Of a DNA stretch of 64,000 nucleotides, positions 40,793 to 49,562 are shown piece after piece. Made by a program: the position numbers and the translations under genes. Source of the stretch: Kribbella amoyensis. Lineage in GTDB: Bacteria; Actinomycetota; Actinomycetes; Propionibacteriales; Kribbellaceae. Every line of letters begins with the position of its first letter. Within the stretch, counting starts at the first letter, position 1. The notes beneath the pieces were generated by a model that worked only from the letters and a program-made list of their open reading frames with translations, made no database searches and was not told the DNA's origin. The stretch lies in contig NZ_VIVK01000001.1 of NCBI RefSeq assembly GCF_007828865.1, forward strand, positions 5,518,001 through 5,582,000. The letters run 5' to 3'.

Positions 40793-41665
40793 TCAGCCGA
40801 CCTCGGCGAGCGTCTCGGTCAGCAGGTGCTCCGTCTCGCCCGGTGGGGGAACGGTGGCGGCGAGGGTGTCGAGGATGTGGGTGTACGCGTCGACGTCGTC
40901 GCGTTTGTCGAGGTAGATCGCGCTGGTGAGGTGCTCGAGGTAGACGACGTCCGGGAGATCGGCCTCGGGGAACCGGAGCACGCTGAAGGCTCCACCGGTC
41001 GCCGGGTGCCCCGAACTACCGGTCGGGATGACCTGGAGGGTGACGTTCGGCAGCTGGATCGCTTCGAGCAACGCGGCGAGCTGGGCCCGCAGGACGTCGG
41101 CGCCACCGATCGGGCGCCGCAGGACCGACTCCTCGACGACCGCCCACAGCTTGAGCGGCCGATCCCGGCGCAGCACCTGCTGACGCGTCCGGCGCAGCTC
41201 GACGATCTGCTCCACCTCGCTCGCGGACCGATCCGCGCCACCGGGAGTCAGCCGCGCGACGGCCCGCGTGTACTCGGGGATCTGCAGCAGGCCGGGCACG
41301 AACTGGATCTCGTACGTGCGGATCAAGGTGGCCGCCGCCTCCAGCCCGAGGTACGCGTCGAACCAGTCCGGGGTGACGTCGCTGTACTGATGCCACCAGC
41401 CGCGGTTGTTCGCGTCGCGGCCGAGCTGGACCAGCCGATCCCGCTCGGCCTCGTCGGTCACGCCGTACAGCGTGAGCAGGTCGCGGACGTCGCGCTCCTT
41501 GAAGCCGACCCGGCCGAGCTCCAGCCGGCTGATCTTCGACTCCGAGCCGCGGATCGCCCAGCCGGCCTGGGACCGGCTGACTCCGGCGCGCTCCCGCAGT
41601 TGCCGCAAGTGCGCGCCCAGCATGATGCGCAGAGCCGTCGGCCCCGGCTCGCTTCGCCCGGCCAT
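40793..41665 (-). CDS. XRE-family regulator with DUF5753 sensor domain
   Basis: 290 residues. N-terminal helix-turn-helix (about 14-70: L-R-Q-L-R-E-R-A-G-V-S-R-S-Q-A-G-W-A-I, S-E-S-K-I-S-R-L-E-L-G-R), then the DUF5753 domain with Y-E-I-Q-F-V-P-G-L-L-Q-I-P-E-Y and F-S-V-L-R-F-P-E. In actinobacteria such proteins are usually paired with a small DUF397 partner (BldB-like systems); none is next to it here. A perfect TTCGAAC inverted repeat stands 20 bp before the start, suggesting autoregulation. Confidence 0.88.
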   Translation of the reverse strand: MAGRSEPGPTALRIMLGAHLRQLRERAGVSRSQAGWAIRGSESKISRLELGRVGFKERDVRDLLTLYGVTDEAERDRLVQLGRDANNRGWWHQYSDVTPDWFDAYLGLEAAATLIRTYEIQFVPGLLQIPEYTRAVARLTPGGADRSASEVEQIVELRRTRQQVLRRDRPLKLWAVVEESVLRRPIGGADVLRAQLAALLEAIQLPNVTLQVIPTGSSGHPATGGAFSVLRFPEADLPDVVYLEHLTSAIYLDKRDDVDAYTHILDTLAATVPPPGETEHLLTETLAEVG

Positions 41666-41684
41666 GCGGCCAGTCTACCTCATT

Positions 41685-41702
41685 TTCGAACCTATGTTCG
41701 AA
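41685..41702. promoter_or_regulatory. Operator-like palindrome upstream of the XRE gene
   Basis: Perfect inverted repeat TTCGAAC-CTAT-GTTCGAA, in an AT-rich patch just upstream of the minus-strand XRE start. Probably the binding site of the XRE protein itself. Confidence 0.6.
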
Positions 41703-41748
41703 TCGATCCCGGAGCGCGGCCGGGGTCTACCGAGGGCCCGCGCGGAGC

Positions 41749-42426
41749 TCAGTCGCGCAGGTACTCAGCCCGCCAGCGGAACAGTGACGGTTCGGTCGGG
41801 TGCGGGGTCTCGTCGAGCTGGATCAGCCGCAGGTCGTCGAGCGCGAAGGCCTCGACGGCGGCCCGGGTCAGCGGCCACGGCGGCCCCTCGACGTCGTCGT
41901 CCGCGAGGCCCTCGGGCCGTGCGGACGCGATCACCAGCAGCGTCCCGCCGGGCCGGACCTGCTCGCCGACCTGCTTGGTCGCGTTCGCCTGGAGCGAGAT
42001 CGGCAACGCCTGGACCGTGTAGATCTCCACCACCAGGTCGAACGCGCGATGCCACTCGGCCGGCGGATCCAGCAGGTCGGCCACCACGTACTCGGCCTTG
42101 GAGTCCGGATGCGCTCGCTTCGCCGCCTCGACCGCCGACGGTGAGATGTCGAACGCGGTGGTGGCGTAGCCGAGGTCGGCGACCAGCTCCGCGTCCCACC
42201 CGGTGCCGGCACCGACCACGAGCGCGGTCTTGCCCGTACCGTCCGGCCCGGCGGTCTCGATCCAGTCGGTGAGCAGCGCGTTGGCCGCACCGCGGTCCCA
42301 CGGGACGACGGCCTGGCCGTTCTCGGCGGCGGCGTACAGCTCCTCGAACCAGCCGGTCGGATCGTCCTTGGTCAGCGACTCCCGGGCGATCCGGCGGGAG
42401 ACGACAGCGGGGTCTTCGGGGCTCAT
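41749..42426 (-). CDS. Class I SAM-dependent methyltransferase
   Basis: 225 residues. Motif I V-V-G-A-G-T-G-W-D-A-E (about 69-79), acidic motif II T-A-F-D-I-S-P, then V-A-D-L-L-D-P-P and F-D-L-V-V-E-I-Y. The N-terminal W-F-E-E-L-Y and V-P-W-D-R-G resemble thiopurine-methyltransferase-like proteins (W-D-x-G). Substrate unknown. ATG overlaps the stop of the upstream DNA ligase gene (ATGA), so both are co-translated, though a common job is not obvious. Confidence 0.85.
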   Translation of the reverse strand: MSPEDPAVVSRRIARESLTKDDPTGWFEELYAAAENGQAVVPWDRGAANALLTDWIETAGPDGTGKTALVVGAGTGWDAELVADLGYATTAFDISPSAVEAAKRAHPDSKAEYVVADLLDPPAEWHRAFDLVVEIYTVQALPISLQANATKQVGEQVRPGGTLLVIASARPEGLADDDVEGPPWPLTRAAVEAFALDDLRLIQLDETPHPTEPSLFRWRAEYLRD

Positions 42427-43958
42427 CGGTCCTCTTCGGGTTGGTGGATGGCGCGGACCGACTGCACGGTGTCAGCCTCGCTCGCGGCCTTGTCCTCGCG
42501 GTACCGCAGTACTCTCGCGAACCGGAGGGCCATCCCGGCCGGATAGCGCGGCGAGGTCTGCACCCCGTCGAACGCGATCTCGACCACGATCTCCGGGCGC
42601 AGGTAGACGGTGTAGTCGTCCCGCCGGACCGCGAGCTGCTGGAACCGCTCGGTCTGCCAGCGGAGCAGCTCGTCGGTGAGCCCCTTGAACGTCTTGCCCA
42701 GCATCACGAACTCGCCGGTGGCCTCGTCCCGCGCGCCGAGGTGGAGGTTGGACAGCCAGCCGGTCCGGCGGCCATGACCCCACTCCGCGGCGAGCACGAC
42801 CAGGTCGAGGGTGTGGGTCTGCTTCACCTTGACCCAGCCCGACCCGCGCCGGCCCGCCTCGTACGGAACGGTCAGCGACTTCACCATCACGCCCTCGTGG
42901 CCCCGGCGGACTGCGTCGGCGAAGAACTCCTGACCGGCTTCCGGGTCCGCGGTGACGAGGCGCGGGATCCGCTGCTCCTCGGGGACCACCTTGCGCAGCC
43001 ACTCGTACCGCTCGGCGCCGTCGAGGCCGAGCAGGTCCTGGCCGTCGACGTGCAGGATGTCGAAGAAGTACGGCGTCAGCGGCACCGTCTCGGGCCCGGT
43101 CGCCGCCCGGGTCGCCGTCCGGGAACCCGTGACCTGGAAGGGCTCGGGCCGTCCGCCCGGGCGGAGCGCGATCAGCTCGCCGTCGAGCACGATCTGCTCG
43201 GCCTTGAGCGCGCGGACGGCGTCGACCACCTCGGGGACGCGGTTGGTGATGTCGTCGAGCGTCCGGGTGTAGACGACCACCGTGTCACCGTCGCGGTGGG
43301 CCTGGATCCGGATGCCGTCCAGCTTCCACTCGATCGCGGCCGGCGCGCCCGTCTTCGTCATCGCCTCGGCCACACCGGTCGCCGACTGGGCCAGCATCGG
43401 CTGGACCCCGCGACCGACCTCGAGACCGAACTGGTCCAGCCCCGCCTCGCCCTCGGTCAGCACGGCGACGGCCACCGGTGCGGCCGCGCCACGGAGCATC
43501 GTCGCGGCCCGGATCTTGTCGAGACCTATCCCGGTGGCCTTGGCGACCGCGTCGGCCATCACGCCGTCGAGCGCTCCCTGCCGCAGCTCACCACTGACCA
43601 GGAACCGGAGGAACCGCTGCTCGTCCTCGGTCGCCCGGCCGAACAACGCGTCGACCGCCTCCCGCCGACGTGCCTGCGAACCCGCACCCGAGATCTCGGC
43701 CAGCTCGCCGAACGCCCGGTCGACCTCCTCGACCGTGAGTGACGTGCTCTCGGCCGGCCCGGCCGCGTCGGCCAGCGTGCGCCAACCGACGCCGGTCCGG
43801 CGCTGCCGCAACTCGCCGGACAGGTACGTCACGACGATCTCGGTCTCCACCGGATCGGTGGCCGTGGTCAGCAGGGACGCGATCAGGTCGGCCTTCGCCC
43901 GGCGTGACCGGGTCTGGCTCAACGCGGTCGAAGTGGCGACCACCTCGGCTAGCAACAT
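42423..43958 (-). CDS. ATP-dependent DNA ligase (LigB type)
   Basis: 511 residues. N-terminal DNA-binding domain (1-180), adenylation domain with K212 in A-I-E-W-K-L-D-G-I-R (motif I K-x-D-G), E in V-L-D-G-E-L-I-A-L, then F-F-D-I-L, E-G-V-M-V-K and W-V-K-V-K (motif V), and C-terminal OB fold with T-D-E-L-L and R-P-E-I-V-V-E-I-A-F-D-G-V-Q. Seals nicks in DNA with ATP, as an accessory to the NAD-dependent LigA. Start ATG assumed at 43958. Forms an operon with the methyltransferase. Confidence 0.93.
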   Translation of the reverse strand: MLLAEVVATSTALSQTRSRRAKADLIASLLTTATDPVETEIVVTYLSGELRQRRTGVGWRTLADAAGPAESTSLTVEEVDRAFGELAEISGAGSQARRREAVDALFGRATEDEQRFLRFLVSGELRQGALDGVMADAVAKATGIGLDKIRAATMLRGAAAPVAVAVLTEGEAGLDQFGLEVGRGVQPMLAQSATGVAEAMTKTGAPAAIEWKLDGIRIQAHRDGDTVVVYTRTLDDITNRVPEVVDAVRALKAEQIVLDGELIALRPGGRPEPFQVTGSRTATRAATGPETVPLTPYFFDILHVDGQDLLGLDGAERYEWLRKVVPEEQRIPRLVTADPEAGQEFFADAVRRGHEGVMVKSLTVPYEAGRRGSGWVKVKQTHTLDLVVLAAEWGHGRRTGWLSNLHLGARDEATGEFVMLGKTFKGLTDELLRWQTERFQQLAVRRDDYTVYLRPEIVVEIAFDGVQTSPRYPAGMALRFARVLRYREDKAASEADTVQSVRAIHQPEEDR

Positions 43959-44031
43959 GGGTCCAGTGTTGCCGATCGCACCGACAGTTCCGGGGGATTT
44001 CGCTGTCCGTGCGGGCGTCGGTACGCCGTGG

Positions 44032-45000
44032 TCAGGGAGCGTCCGGCAGCTCGTCGAGGAACTCGGCGGTGGGCGTGAAGAACAACGTGCCGGTGACCGC
44101 GGTGGAGAAGTCGAGGATGCGGTCGTAGTTGCCGGCCGGCTCGCCCAGGAACATCCGCCGTAGCATCAGCTCGGTCACGCCCGGGTCCTTCGCGTACCCG
44201 ATGAAGTACGTGCCGAACTCCTCCGAGCCGACGGTCCCGAACGGCATGTTGTCGCGCAGGATCTGCAGCTCGTTGCCGTCGTCGTCCTCGATCACGTTGA
44301 GCGCGATGTGCGCGTTGCTCGGCTTCACGTCGTCGTGCAGCTCGATGTCCTCCAGCTTGGTCCGGCCGATGACCAGCTCCTGCTGCTCGACGGTGAGCGC
44401 GTTCCACGCCTTCATGTCGTGCAGGTACTTCTGCACGATCACGTAGCTGCCGCCCGCGAACTCCGGATCCTCCGTGCCGATCAGCACCGCCTCGGCGGCC
44501 TCCGTACCGGCCGGGTTCTCGGTGCCGTCGACGAAGCCGAGCAGGTCCCGCATCTCGAAGTACTTGAACCCGTGCACCTCGTCGACCACGGTGGCGGCCC
44601 CGTCGAGCTCTTTCATGATCTGGGTGGCCAGCTCGAAGCACTGGTCCAGGTGCGCCGCGCGGATGTGGAAGAGCAGGTCGCCAGGTGTCGACACGGCCTT
44701 GTGCTTGCCGCCGTCGAGCTCGGCGAACGGGTGCAGTTTCCGCGGCCGGGGTCCGGCGAACAACCGGTCCCAGACGTCGGAGCCGATGCTGGTGACGCAG
44801 GACAGGTTGCCGGCCGGCACCCGGAAGCCGACCGACCGGGTGAGTCCGGTGACGCGCTCGAGCAGATCCCGCGTGGTCGCCTCACCGCCTGGCTCGATCC
44901 GCACCACCAGGAAGATCGCGGACCCGGTCAGCGGCATCAGGACGGACTGCGGGAGGACGCGGGTCGAGGCGGTCGGACCAGGAGTCGGATCGGTCACCAT
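44032..45000 (-). CDS. Dyp-type haem peroxidase
   Basis: 322 residues without signal peptide. Dyp signature G-F-V-D-G-T-E-N-P (155-163, D158), proximal haem ligand H231 in S-N-A-H-I, and R249 in L-R-D-N-M-P-F-G. Class B type, as in RHA1 DypB and encapsulin cargo. Uses hydrogen peroxide to oxidise dyes or phenolic substrates. The C-terminus ends T-A-E-F-L-D-E-L-P-D-A-P; no encapsulin gene is adjacent and the end lacks a clear encapsulin-loading sequence. ATG after GAGGAGACC. Confidence 0.93.
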   Translation of the reverse strand: MVTDPTPGPTASTRVLPQSVLMPLTGSAIFLVVRIEPGGEATTRDLLERVTGLTRSVGFRVPAGNLSCVTSIGSDVWDRLFAGPRPRKLHPFAELDGGKHKAVSTPGDLLFHIRAAHLDQCFELATQIMKELDGAATVVDEVHGFKYFEMRDLLGFVDGTENPAGTEAAEAVLIGTEDPEFAGGSYVIVQKYLHDMKAWNALTVEQQELVIGRTKLEDIELHDDVKPSNAHIALNVIEDDDGNELQILRDNMPFGTVGSEEFGTYFIGYAKDPGVTELMLRRMFLGEPAGNYDRILDFSTAVTGTLFFTPTAEFLDELPDAP

Positions 45001-45089
45001 GAAGGTCTCCTCTGTTCGTGCGGTGATTCCAGCGTCAGGATGCAGCAGGACGCCGACCTCGCGGGCACCCGGGGTCGGTCGTCGGTCAC

Positions 45090-46505
45090 TCAGGACGGTC
45101 GCATCAGCCGATCCAGGAACGCGATGAGCAACGCCTCCCGCAAGCGTGGGGGAGCGACGTCGAGCAGCGCGTTCACGGGCGCCATCCGGGCCGGCAACGT
45201 GCCAGTCGCGGCGGTGTCGCCGAGTCCCGCGATCGTCAGCAGGCCGTCGAACGCAGCGTCGTCGAGCGTCGCCGGATCCAGCGCCGCGGCTGCCTGAGCG
45301 AGCTCCGGTTGCACCTGAACGGGCCCTGCCTCCTGCGCTGCCCGGGTCGCCTTGGCCAACGCGTCCAGGAGCTCGTCGAGCCGATCCGCCGTCGCCGCGC
45401 TGACCGTCAGGTGCAGGGACGGGCCCTGGTCGCGGAAGCTCAACTGGGGTTGGACGAACCAGCCGAGCGCCACCAGCTCGTCCGCGATCGTGAACACGTC
45501 CGCCCGCTCGTCACTCCGCAACGCCACCAGCGTCGTGGCCGGCTCGGCGATCACCGTCAACCCGTCGATGGCCCCGGCCGACTCGGCCAGCTTCCGGGTC
45601 GCGTCGTACGCGGTGCGCGCGAGCCGCCGGTACCCGTCGTCGCCGATGTGCCGGACCACCGTCCACGCAGCAGCGAGCGGAGCCCCCGACTTGGTGGACT
45701 GCAGGGTCGAGTTCAGCATCGTGTACCCGGGCCAGTCCGCGCTCGCGAAGAACTGGGCCCGCCGCAGTCCCGGATCGCGGTGCAGCAGGATCGAGGCGCC
45801 CTTCGGGGTGTACGCGTACTTGTGCAGGTCGACCGACACGCTGGTCACGCCCGGCACCGTGAAGTCGAACGCGGGCACCTCGACCCCGTCGAGCCGCAGG
45901 TACGGGAGCACCCACCCGCCGATGCACGCGTCGACGTGACACCTGATTCCCCGGTCCGCCGCCAGCGCCGCGATCTCCTCGACCGGATCGACCACGCCAT
46001 GCGCGTACGACGGGGCGCCGGCCACCAGGAGCACCGTGGTGTCGTCGCAAGCGGCCGCCATTTCCGCCGGCTTCGCGCGGAACGTGGCCGGGTCGACATC
46101 CACGACCACGGCGCGGACGCCGAAGTAGTGCGCGGCCTTGTGGAACGCGGCATGCGCCGTCGACGGCAGGACCATGCTTGGCGAGGTGATGCCGGGGGAG
46201 GCGTCCCGAGCAGCCTGCACGGCCAGGAGGACCGACTCGGTCCCACCGGACGTCACGGTCCCCACGGCATCCGGACCGCGAAGGAGCCGAGCCGCCCAGC
46301 CGACGAGCTCGTTCTCCAAGGCGCGCAGGCTCGGGAACACGGTCGGGTCGAGCCCGTTCGTCGCCCCGTACAACGCGAGCGCCTGCCGGCCGAGCTCGTC
46401 GGCCTCGGCGAGACCCGAGTCGTACACGTAGGCGAGCGTGCTGCCGCCGTGGGTCGGCAGGTCCGCCTGCTGCAGTTCCCGCAAGCGGGCCAGGACGTCG
46501 GTCAT
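45090..46505 (-). CDS. PLP-dependent decarboxylase / sphingosine-phosphate lyase-like
   Basis: 471 residues. Type I fold: T-S-G-G-T-E-S (phosphate site, 85-91), H121/H122 region A-A-F-H-K-A (ring stacking), D192 in V-D-A-C-I-G-G, and Schiff-base K229 in D-L-H-K-Y-A-Y-T-P-K-G. Group II decarboxylase family, nearest in motif to sphingosine-1-phosphate lyase/DNTNP-type enzymes. The C-terminal extension (about 400-471) rich in Ala and Leu is not part of the fold. Substrate unknown. ATG overlaps the stop of the transporter gene; the two probably handle the same compound. Confidence 0.88.
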   Translation of the reverse strand: MTDVLARLRELQQADLPTHGGSTLAYVYDSGLAEADELGRQALALYGATNGLDPTVFPSLRALENELVGWAARLLRGPDAVGTVTSGGTESVLLAVQAARDASPGITSPSMVLPSTAHAAFHKAAHYFGVRAVVVDVDPATFRAKPAEMAAACDDTTVLLVAGAPSYAHGVVDPVEEIAALAADRGIRCHVDACIGGWVLPYLRLDGVEVPAFDFTVPGVTSVSVDLHKYAYTPKGASILLHRDPGLRRAQFFASADWPGYTMLNSTLQSTKSGAPLAAAWTVVRHIGDDGYRRLARTAYDATRKLAESAGAIDGLTVIAEPATTLVALRSDERADVFTIADELVALGWFVQPQLSFRDQGPSLHLTVSAATADRLDELLDALAKATRAAQEAGPVQVQPELAQAAAALDPATLDDAAFDGLLTIAGLGDTAATGTLPARMAPVNALLDVAPPRLREALLIAFLDRLMRPS

Positions 46506-47827
46506 CGGGCCTCCAGGACTTCCTCGGGCGTGAGCCGGTAGCGGGACAAGGTGAAGAAGCTGATCGCGATGAGCACAGCAGGGACCACGGACAGCCCGAG
46601 CACGATCGCGGTCACCGCCGAGCCGGGCTGCACGGCGGCCTGGTCCGTGGACGAGACGTACCCGCCCGCGGCGAGGACGAGCGCGTAGACGCCGGGGCCC
46701 AGAGCGAGCCCGAGCGTCTCGCCCGCGGTCCAGATCCCCGTGAACACACCGGCCCGGCGTACCCCGCTCCGCGCGGCGTCCACCGCGGCGACGTCGGGCA
46801 ACATCGCGAGCGGGAACACCTGGGCGCCGGTGAAGCCGATCCCGACGATCCCGGTCGCGGCGTATACGCACCACGCGGGCAGGTGGTTGGCCGCGGTCAG
46901 CGCGATCGCACCGAGACCCAGGACCGCCGACGCGGCGGCGTACCCGGTCTTCTTGCCGAACTTGTTGCCGAAGGCAAGCCACAACGGGCTCACCAGCAGC
47001 GCCGGACCGACGACGCAGACGAACCCGATCGACGCGGCCCCCGGATCGCCGAGGACGTACCGGGCCAGGTAGTCGATCCCGGCGAGCATCGAACCGATCG
47101 CGAGCGCCTGCAGCATCAAGGTCGACAACAGCCAGCGGAAGTCGGCCGCCTGCGCGACCACGCGAAGCTGGTCCCGGAGGGTCCCGGTGGTCTCCTGAGC
47201 CGGACCGATCGGAGCCCGCCGCGTCCCGTAGTACGCGCCGACCGTGCCGAGGACGAGCAGGGCGGCGACGGTGAGACCCATGGCGCGGTAGCCGTCCCGG
47301 CCGCCGATCGCGTCCCGGATCGCGGGGGAGGCGCCGCCGCTGATCAGGATCGCCAGGGTGAGGAACGCGACCCGCCAGGACATCAGCCGGGTGCGCTCGG
47401 TGTAGTCGCCGGTGATCTCGGCCGGCATCGCGATGTACGGCACCTGGAAGAACGCGTACGCCGTCGCGCAGCCGACGAACGCGAGCAGCACCCAGGACGC
47501 GCCGGCCACCTTCGAGTCGAACGCGGGGGCGGCGAACAGCACCGCGAAACACGCAGCGAGGGCGAGACCGCCTCGGAGCAGGAACGGGCGCCGTGGTCCG
47601 AGCGGCGAGACGTGGCGGTCGCTGATCCGGCCGGCCACCGGGTTCAGCAGCACGTCCAATGCCTTGGGCAACAAAACGATGAGGCCCGCGAGCGCGGCCG
47701 CGATGCCGAGCGTGTCGGTGAGGTAGGGGAGCAGCAGCAACCCGGGCACCGTGCCGAACGACCCGGTCGCGACCGAACCGAGTGCATACCCGATCCGCAC
47801 TCGACGGGGCAGCGGTGCGGCGGACAT
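46502..47827 (-). CDS. MFS transporter, GPH/MelB-like family
   Basis: 441 residues, twelve predicted membrane helices. Start segment G-Y-A-L-G-S-V-A-T-G-S-F-G-T-V-P, K-A-L-D-V-L-L-N-P-V-A-G-R-I-S-D-R (the D-x-x-x-N-P-x-x-G-x-x-S-D-R signature of the GPH symporters) and P-Y-I-A-M-P-A-E-I. Such carriers import sugars or glycosides with a cation; the pairing with a PLP decarboxylase makes an amine or acid substrate equally possible. ATG at 47827 picked by the membrane start; weak ribosome site. Confidence 0.87.
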   Translation of the reverse strand: MSAAPLPRRVRIGYALGSVATGSFGTVPGLLLLPYLTDTLGIAAALAGLIVLLPKALDVLLNPVAGRISDRHVSPLGPRRPFLLRGGLALAACFAVLFAAPAFDSKVAGASWVLLAFVGCATAYAFFQVPYIAMPAEITGDYTERTRLMSWRVAFLTLAILISGGASPAIRDAIGGRDGYRAMGLTVAALLVLGTVGAYYGTRRAPIGPAQETTGTLRDQLRVVAQAADFRWLLSTLMLQALAIGSMLAGIDYLARYVLGDPGAASIGFVCVVGPALLVSPLWLAFGNKFGKKTGYAAASAVLGLGAIALTAANHLPAWCVYAATGIVGIGFTGAQVFPLAMLPDVAAVDAARSGVRRAGVFTGIWTAGETLGLALGPGVYALVLAAGGYVSSTDQAAVQPGSAVTAIVLGLSVVPAVLIAISFFTLSRYRLTPEEVLEAR

Positions 47828-47950
47828 GGCGGAAGCATGCCAGGTTCGGAGCCGTTCGTGGATCCGGTCGTCCACAGCCGGGTCGGCCCGAATCTCCGAG
47901 CACCAGCCCGTCACCGCACCGGATTACCAGACAGGTCCTAGAGTCGGTTC

Positions 47951-49522
47951 ATGGACTCGCACCAGGGCCCACCCGAGCCGCAGGACCCTCGCCGCCCCGC
48001 CGACGAGGCGCCGCCGGCCGAATCCCGTACGTCGGAGTCCACCCCCGACGGCGCGTCGGCGGACGGTACCCGCCCGCCGGAGCCTACGGCTGATCGCCGG
48101 CCTGGAGTGCAACCGAGCTCGGTCCAGGACGTGCGCCGCGAGCCGGTCCAGCCGCAGCAGCCGGGCTACCCCGCGCAGTCGGGCGGCTACACCGGACCCG
48201 GCGCGTACCTGCCGCCGGAGCAACCCAGGCAGCACCCGCAGCAACAGCCGTACCCCGGCCCGTCCGCACCCCCGCAACAACCCGGCGCGTATCCCGGACC
48301 CGGTGTGTACCAGCAGCCCGGCGCGTACCAGCAGCCTGGCGCGTACCAGCAGCCTGGCGCCTACCCGCAGCAGCCCGGGGCGTACCAGCAGCCTGGGGCG
48401 TACCCGCCACAGCCCGGTGCGTACCCGCAGCAGCCTGGGCCGTATCCGCAACAGCCGCCGTACTGGTCGCCGGAGCAGCCGCCGCCCTATCCCGGCCAGC
48501 CGCAGGCCTGGCAGCAGCCGCAGTACGCGCCGTACGGAGTGCGCCCGGCCGAGCCCCGGGCGATCCCCGCCCCACCCGGCACGCCGTTCCACCAGCTCGC
48601 GCGCAACGTCAAGCACCGCTGGTGGCGGCCGATCGTCGGCACCGGGTTCCTGCTCGCCGTCGCGTTCTTCGCCAGTGCCGCGCTGGTCGTGATCTGGACG
48701 ATCGTGCACACCCTCGTCACCGGCGACACCCCGTCGATGGAGGGCACCGACTTCTTCCCGAGCGACCTGGAGAACCTCGCCTTCACGCTCGCCTCGCTCG
48801 CTATCCTCACCCCGGTCGTGCTGCTCTCCGCCTGGCTGGTGCAACGCCGCCCGGCCTGGAGCGTCGCGTCCGTACTCAACCGGATCCGCTGGCGCTGGCT
48901 GCTCTTCGCGTTGCTCCCGGGCCTCGCCTACCTCGCCGTGTCGTTCGGCCTGAGCGTGCTGATGGAGGCCCTGTTCCCGACCACGGACAGCGCGGTGACC
49001 GACGACGGCTCCTGGGTGGGCCTGGCGGACTTCATCCTGCCGCTGCTGATCATCCTCGTCCTCGTCCCGTTCCAGGCGGGTGCGGAGGAGTTCGTCTTCC
49101 GCGGCTGGCTGGTGCAGGCGATCGGCGCGTACGCCCCGCAAGGGACCGACGGCAACGCGTTCGTACGGACGGCCAAGCTGGTCCTGCGGACGCCGTGGCC
49201 GGCGTTGGTGATCAGCAGCGCCGCGTTCGTCTCGGTGCACGGGTACACCGGCTGGGCCATGCTCGACATCTTCATGTTCGCGATGGTGGTCGGGTACGTG
49301 TCGGTGCGGACCGGCGGGATCGAGGCCGCGATCGGGCTGCACACCCTGAACAACGTCTTCGCGTTTTTGTTGCCTGCGGCAATGGGAACGCTGGATGGCT
49401 GGGCCGAGCAGGGCGGTGCGCCATGGACCCTCCCGGTGACGGACGTGCCGAGCCTCGCCGTCTACGCCGTACTCGTGCTGTGGCTCGCCAAGCGGCAGGA
49501 GCTGACGCGGGTCAGCGGATAA
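47951..49522 (+). CDS. CPBP intramembrane metalloprotease with proline/glutamine-rich repeat tail
   Basis: 523 residues. Residues 1-210 are disordered and contain about ten tandem Q-P-G-A-Y units; residues 220-515 carry eight membrane segments with the CPBP signature: A-E-E-F-V-F-R-G-W (E-E-x3-R), F-V-S-V-H-G-Y (His) and H-T-L-N-N-V. Abi/CAAX-type membrane proteases act in protein processing, bacteriocin immunity or lipidation; the substrate here is unknown. The tail faces the cytosol and may bind a partner or wall structure. The ATG follows the divergent transporter by 123 bp. Confidence 0.87.
   Translation: MDSHQGPPEPQDPRRPADEAPPAESRTSESTPDGASADGTRPPEPTADRRPGVQPSSVQDVRREPVQPQQPGYPAQSGGYTGPGAYLPPEQPRQHPQQQPYPGPSAPPQQPGAYPGPGVYQQPGAYQQPGAYQQPGAYPQQPGAYQQPGAYPPQPGAYPQQPGPYPQQPPYWSPEQPPPYPGQPQAWQQPQYAPYGVRPAEPRAIPAPPGTPFHQLARNVKHRWWRPIVGTGFLLAVAFFASAALVVIWTIVHTLVTGDTPSMEGTDFFPSDLENLAFTLASLAILTPVVLLSAWLVQRRPAWSVASVLNRIRWRWLLFALLPGLAYLAVSFGLSVLMEALFPTTDSAVTDDGSWVGLADFILPLLIILVLVPFQAGAEEFVFRGWLVQAIGAYAPQGTDGNAFVRTAKLVLRTPWPALVISSAAFVSVHGYTGWAMLDIFMFAMVVGYVSVRTGGIEAAIGLHTLNNVFAFLLPAAMGTLDGWAEQGGAPWTLPVTDVPSLAVYAVLVLWLAKRQELTRVSG
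48277..48459 (+). repeat. Tandem repeats encoding QPGAY units
   Basis: About ten imperfect copies of an 18-21-nt unit, typical copy CAGCCTGGCGCGTACCAG, coding for Y-Q-Q-P-G-A and variants with P-Q-Q-P-G-A-Y. Within the CPBP protease gene. Copy number may vary between strains. Confidence 0.8.
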
Positions 49523-49562
49523 CCAGGCGAGAACTGTCGGCGGGTTCTGGCACCCTGACGCC

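Noticed and set aside
44032..45000. Encapsulin cargo system
   Set aside because: Dyp peroxidases are often encapsulin cargo, but there is no encapsulin gene next to it and the C-terminus lacks a clear targeting extension.
48277..48459. Possible CRISPR or minisatellite array
   Set aside because: The repeats are in frame inside a coding gene, are 18-21 nt without unique spacers, and encode QPGAY units.
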